A stretch of DNA of 6,585 nucleotides from assembly GCA_002415335.1 (NCBI GenBank), contig DHXL01000155.1, positions 9,089-15,673 of the forward strand, read 5' to 3'. Under the pieces are notes generated by a model that did not search any database, was not told the DNA's origin, and saw nothing but the letters and a program-made list of their open reading frames with translations. Every line of letters begins with the position of its first letter. The stretch's first letter is position 1. This DNA comes from Oxalobacteraceae bacterium UBA5157 (GTDB taxonomy: Bacteria; Pseudomonadota; Gammaproteobacteria; Burkholderiales; Burkholderiaceae_D). Shown here one piece after another: positions 5,357-6,585 of this stretch. Position numbers and translations under genes: made by a program.

Positions 5357-6585
5357 GTGCGAAAAATTATAATTACTATCGTCGTTCTCAGTCTGGCGGC
5401 ATGTGCAGCGCCAGCGTCAAGACGCGGAACGTATGACCAGATCAATGCCGAAATGCAGAATGCGGCCAAGTCCGAATCGCAACCTGCGAAGCCCGATGCG
5501 GTTGCGGCTGCGCTTTTGCCGCCTCTGAATATAGAGATGCCAAAAGCGCGCCAGCCGCTGGAAGAACGATTTGGTCTGGCCTTCAATAACGTGCCGGCGG
5601 CGCAGTTTTTCATGTCGTTGGTTTCCGGTACGCGCTACAGCATGCTGGTCCATCCCGATGTCACAGGGACCATTTCCGCCAACCTCAAGAACGTGACGCT
5701 GTTTGAAGCGCTGGATGCGATTCGGAAGATGTACGGGTACGATTACGAGGTGGACGGTACGCGGATTTACATCAAACCGCTGACGATGCAGACGCGCGTG
5801 TTTCAGGTAAATTATTTGACGGGCAGTCGCAAGGGTACCTCGGACATCAGGGTAACATCGGGATCGGTGAGCGACTCTTCGGCAGGTGGTCCGCCGCAGA
5901 GTTCGGGTGGCACGGCGCCGATCTCGCCGGCCACCACTTCGCATGCGCTCGATAGCAGCAGTATCAGTACGACATCTTCCAGCGATTTCTGGGGCGAACT
6001 GAAAGCCTCGCTGGACGCGATTGTCGGGACCGGCAAGGACGGGCGCAGCGTTGTCATCAGCCCGCAATCGGGCGTAGTCGTGGTACGCGGGATGTGGAAT
6101 GACATGCGGAATGTGTCCGCCTATTTGAAGGCAACGCAGTTGTCGGTCGACAGGCAAGTGATTCTCGAAGCGAAAATTCTGGAAGTTCAATTGAATGACG
6201 GCTTTCAATCCGGCATCAATTGGGCTGCATTTCGGACAGGCGCAAACAGCAGGGTGTCGGGTGGAGTGATTACGCCAGGGACCGTCTTGCAAAACAGTGG
6301 ACCTCTTGCAACTGGTGTAACGTCGATTGATACCGTCGCGAAGACCTTTGCCGGTGGCCAATTGGGATCGATAGCGCCGGGACAGGATATTTTTGCCGCA
6401 GCAGCAGCTGCTGGTGCCGGTGGCGGTTTGTTCGGTCTCGCTTTTCAAACCAGCAATTTCGCGGCTTTGCTTTCGTTCCTGGAAACGCAAGGCACGGTCC
6501 ACGTGCTGTCCAGTCCGCGCATCGCTACCTTGAATAACCAGAAGGCGGTGCTGAAGGTCGGAACAGACGAATTTTTCGTGACCGG
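5357..6585 (+). CDS. mshL: MSHA pilus secretin MshL, outer-membrane lipoprotein (3' partial)
   Basis: From GTG 5357 the frame stays open to the right edge, giving 409 complete codons; the C-terminal part of the secretin domain is outside. MshL forms the outer-membrane ring through which the pilus passes. The N-terminus MRKIIITIVVLSLAAC is a lipoprotein signal with lipobox LAAC (Cys16) and Ala at +2, consistent with outer-membrane sorting. Residues 72-141 form an N0/STN domain (LAFNNVPAAQFF ... LVHPDVTGTISANLKNVTL ... YEVDGTRIYIKP). A Ser/Thr/Gly-rich linker (167-209) precedes an N1-like domain (211-265, VVVVRGMWNDM). The secretin core begins around VILEAKILEVQLNDGFQSGINW. It includes a Gly/Ala-rich stretch and the signature SSPRIATLNNQKAV (385-398), followed by GTDEFF. 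The gene follows mshK after 14 bases with no terminator. An antisense frame opposite most of it is best read as a shadow. Confidence 0.9.
   Translation, partial: MRKIIITIVVLSLAACAAPASRRGTYDQINAEMQNAAKSESQPAKPDAVAAALLPPLNIEMPKARQPLEERFGLAFNNVPAAQFFMSLVSGTRYSMLVHPDVTGTISANLKNVTLFEALDAIRKMYGYDYEVDGTRIYIKPLTMQTRVFQVNYLTGSRKGTSDIRVTSGSVSDSSAGGPPQSSGGTAPISPATTSHALDSSSISTTSSSDFWGELKASLDAIVGTGKDGRSVVISPQSGVVVVRGMWNDMRNVSAYLKATQLSVDRQVILEAKILEVQLNDGFQSGINWAAFRTGANSRVSGGVITPGTVLQNSGPLATGVTSIDTVAKTFAGGQLGSIAPGQDIFAAAAAAGAGGGLFGLAFQTSNFAALLSFLETQGTVHVLSSPRIATLNNQKAVLKVGTDEFFVT

Noticed and set aside
5417..6502. Long antisense open frame (361 codons) opposite mshL
   Set aside because: It lies entirely over the secretin gene, whose + strand product has a lipobox, STN domain and secretin signature. 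The antisense product is Arg/His/Cys-rich with no recognisable domain, as expected of a shadow frame in GC-rich DNA.

Overview
The window is a segment of an MSHA-type (mannose-sensitive haemagglutinin) type IV pilus assembly locus from a Gram-negative proteobacterium. Protein style, GC-rich coding sequence and gene layout best fit a betaproteobacterium, but no marker here fixes the genus. All genes are on the + strand and coding density is very high.

Layout: (1) Positions 1-2475 hold the 3' part of a large surface-protein gene, open from the left edge. It encodes the end of an L-type-lectin-like domain followed by a long DUF6701-type region, the architecture commonly annotated as MshQ. (2) Positions 2476-2621 are the only real intergenic gap. 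It is AT-richer than its surroundings and holds an inverted repeat that begins in the mshQ stop codon and a candidate sigma70 promoter with a perfect TTGACA -35 box. (3) From 2622 to the right edge runs a tightly packed operon: mshI (PilM/GspL-like cytoplasmic protein), a PilN-like inner-membrane protein, mshJ (PilO-like inner-membrane protein), mshK (small periplasmic protein with a DPTRP motif), and mshL (outer-membrane secretin lipoprotein, cut by the right edge).

The genes from mshI on overlap by 4 to 16 bases or are separated by 14, which points to one transcript with translational coupling. Two or three of the starts are GTG. Together MshI, PilN-like, MshJ, MshK and MshL would form the alignment platform and outer-membrane channel of the pilus machine. 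The MshQ-like protein is a probable exported, pilus-associated or surface adhesin. The pilins, the motor ATPase and the polytopic platform protein are not in the window and are expected on either side.

The window looks like an ordinary member of a known system, not a new one. The points worth a second look are the lectin-like/DUF6701 protein, the gene order (mshQ directly before mshI), the separate PilN-like gene, the hairpin at the mshQ stop, and the repeated CCTGTGAG gene junction.
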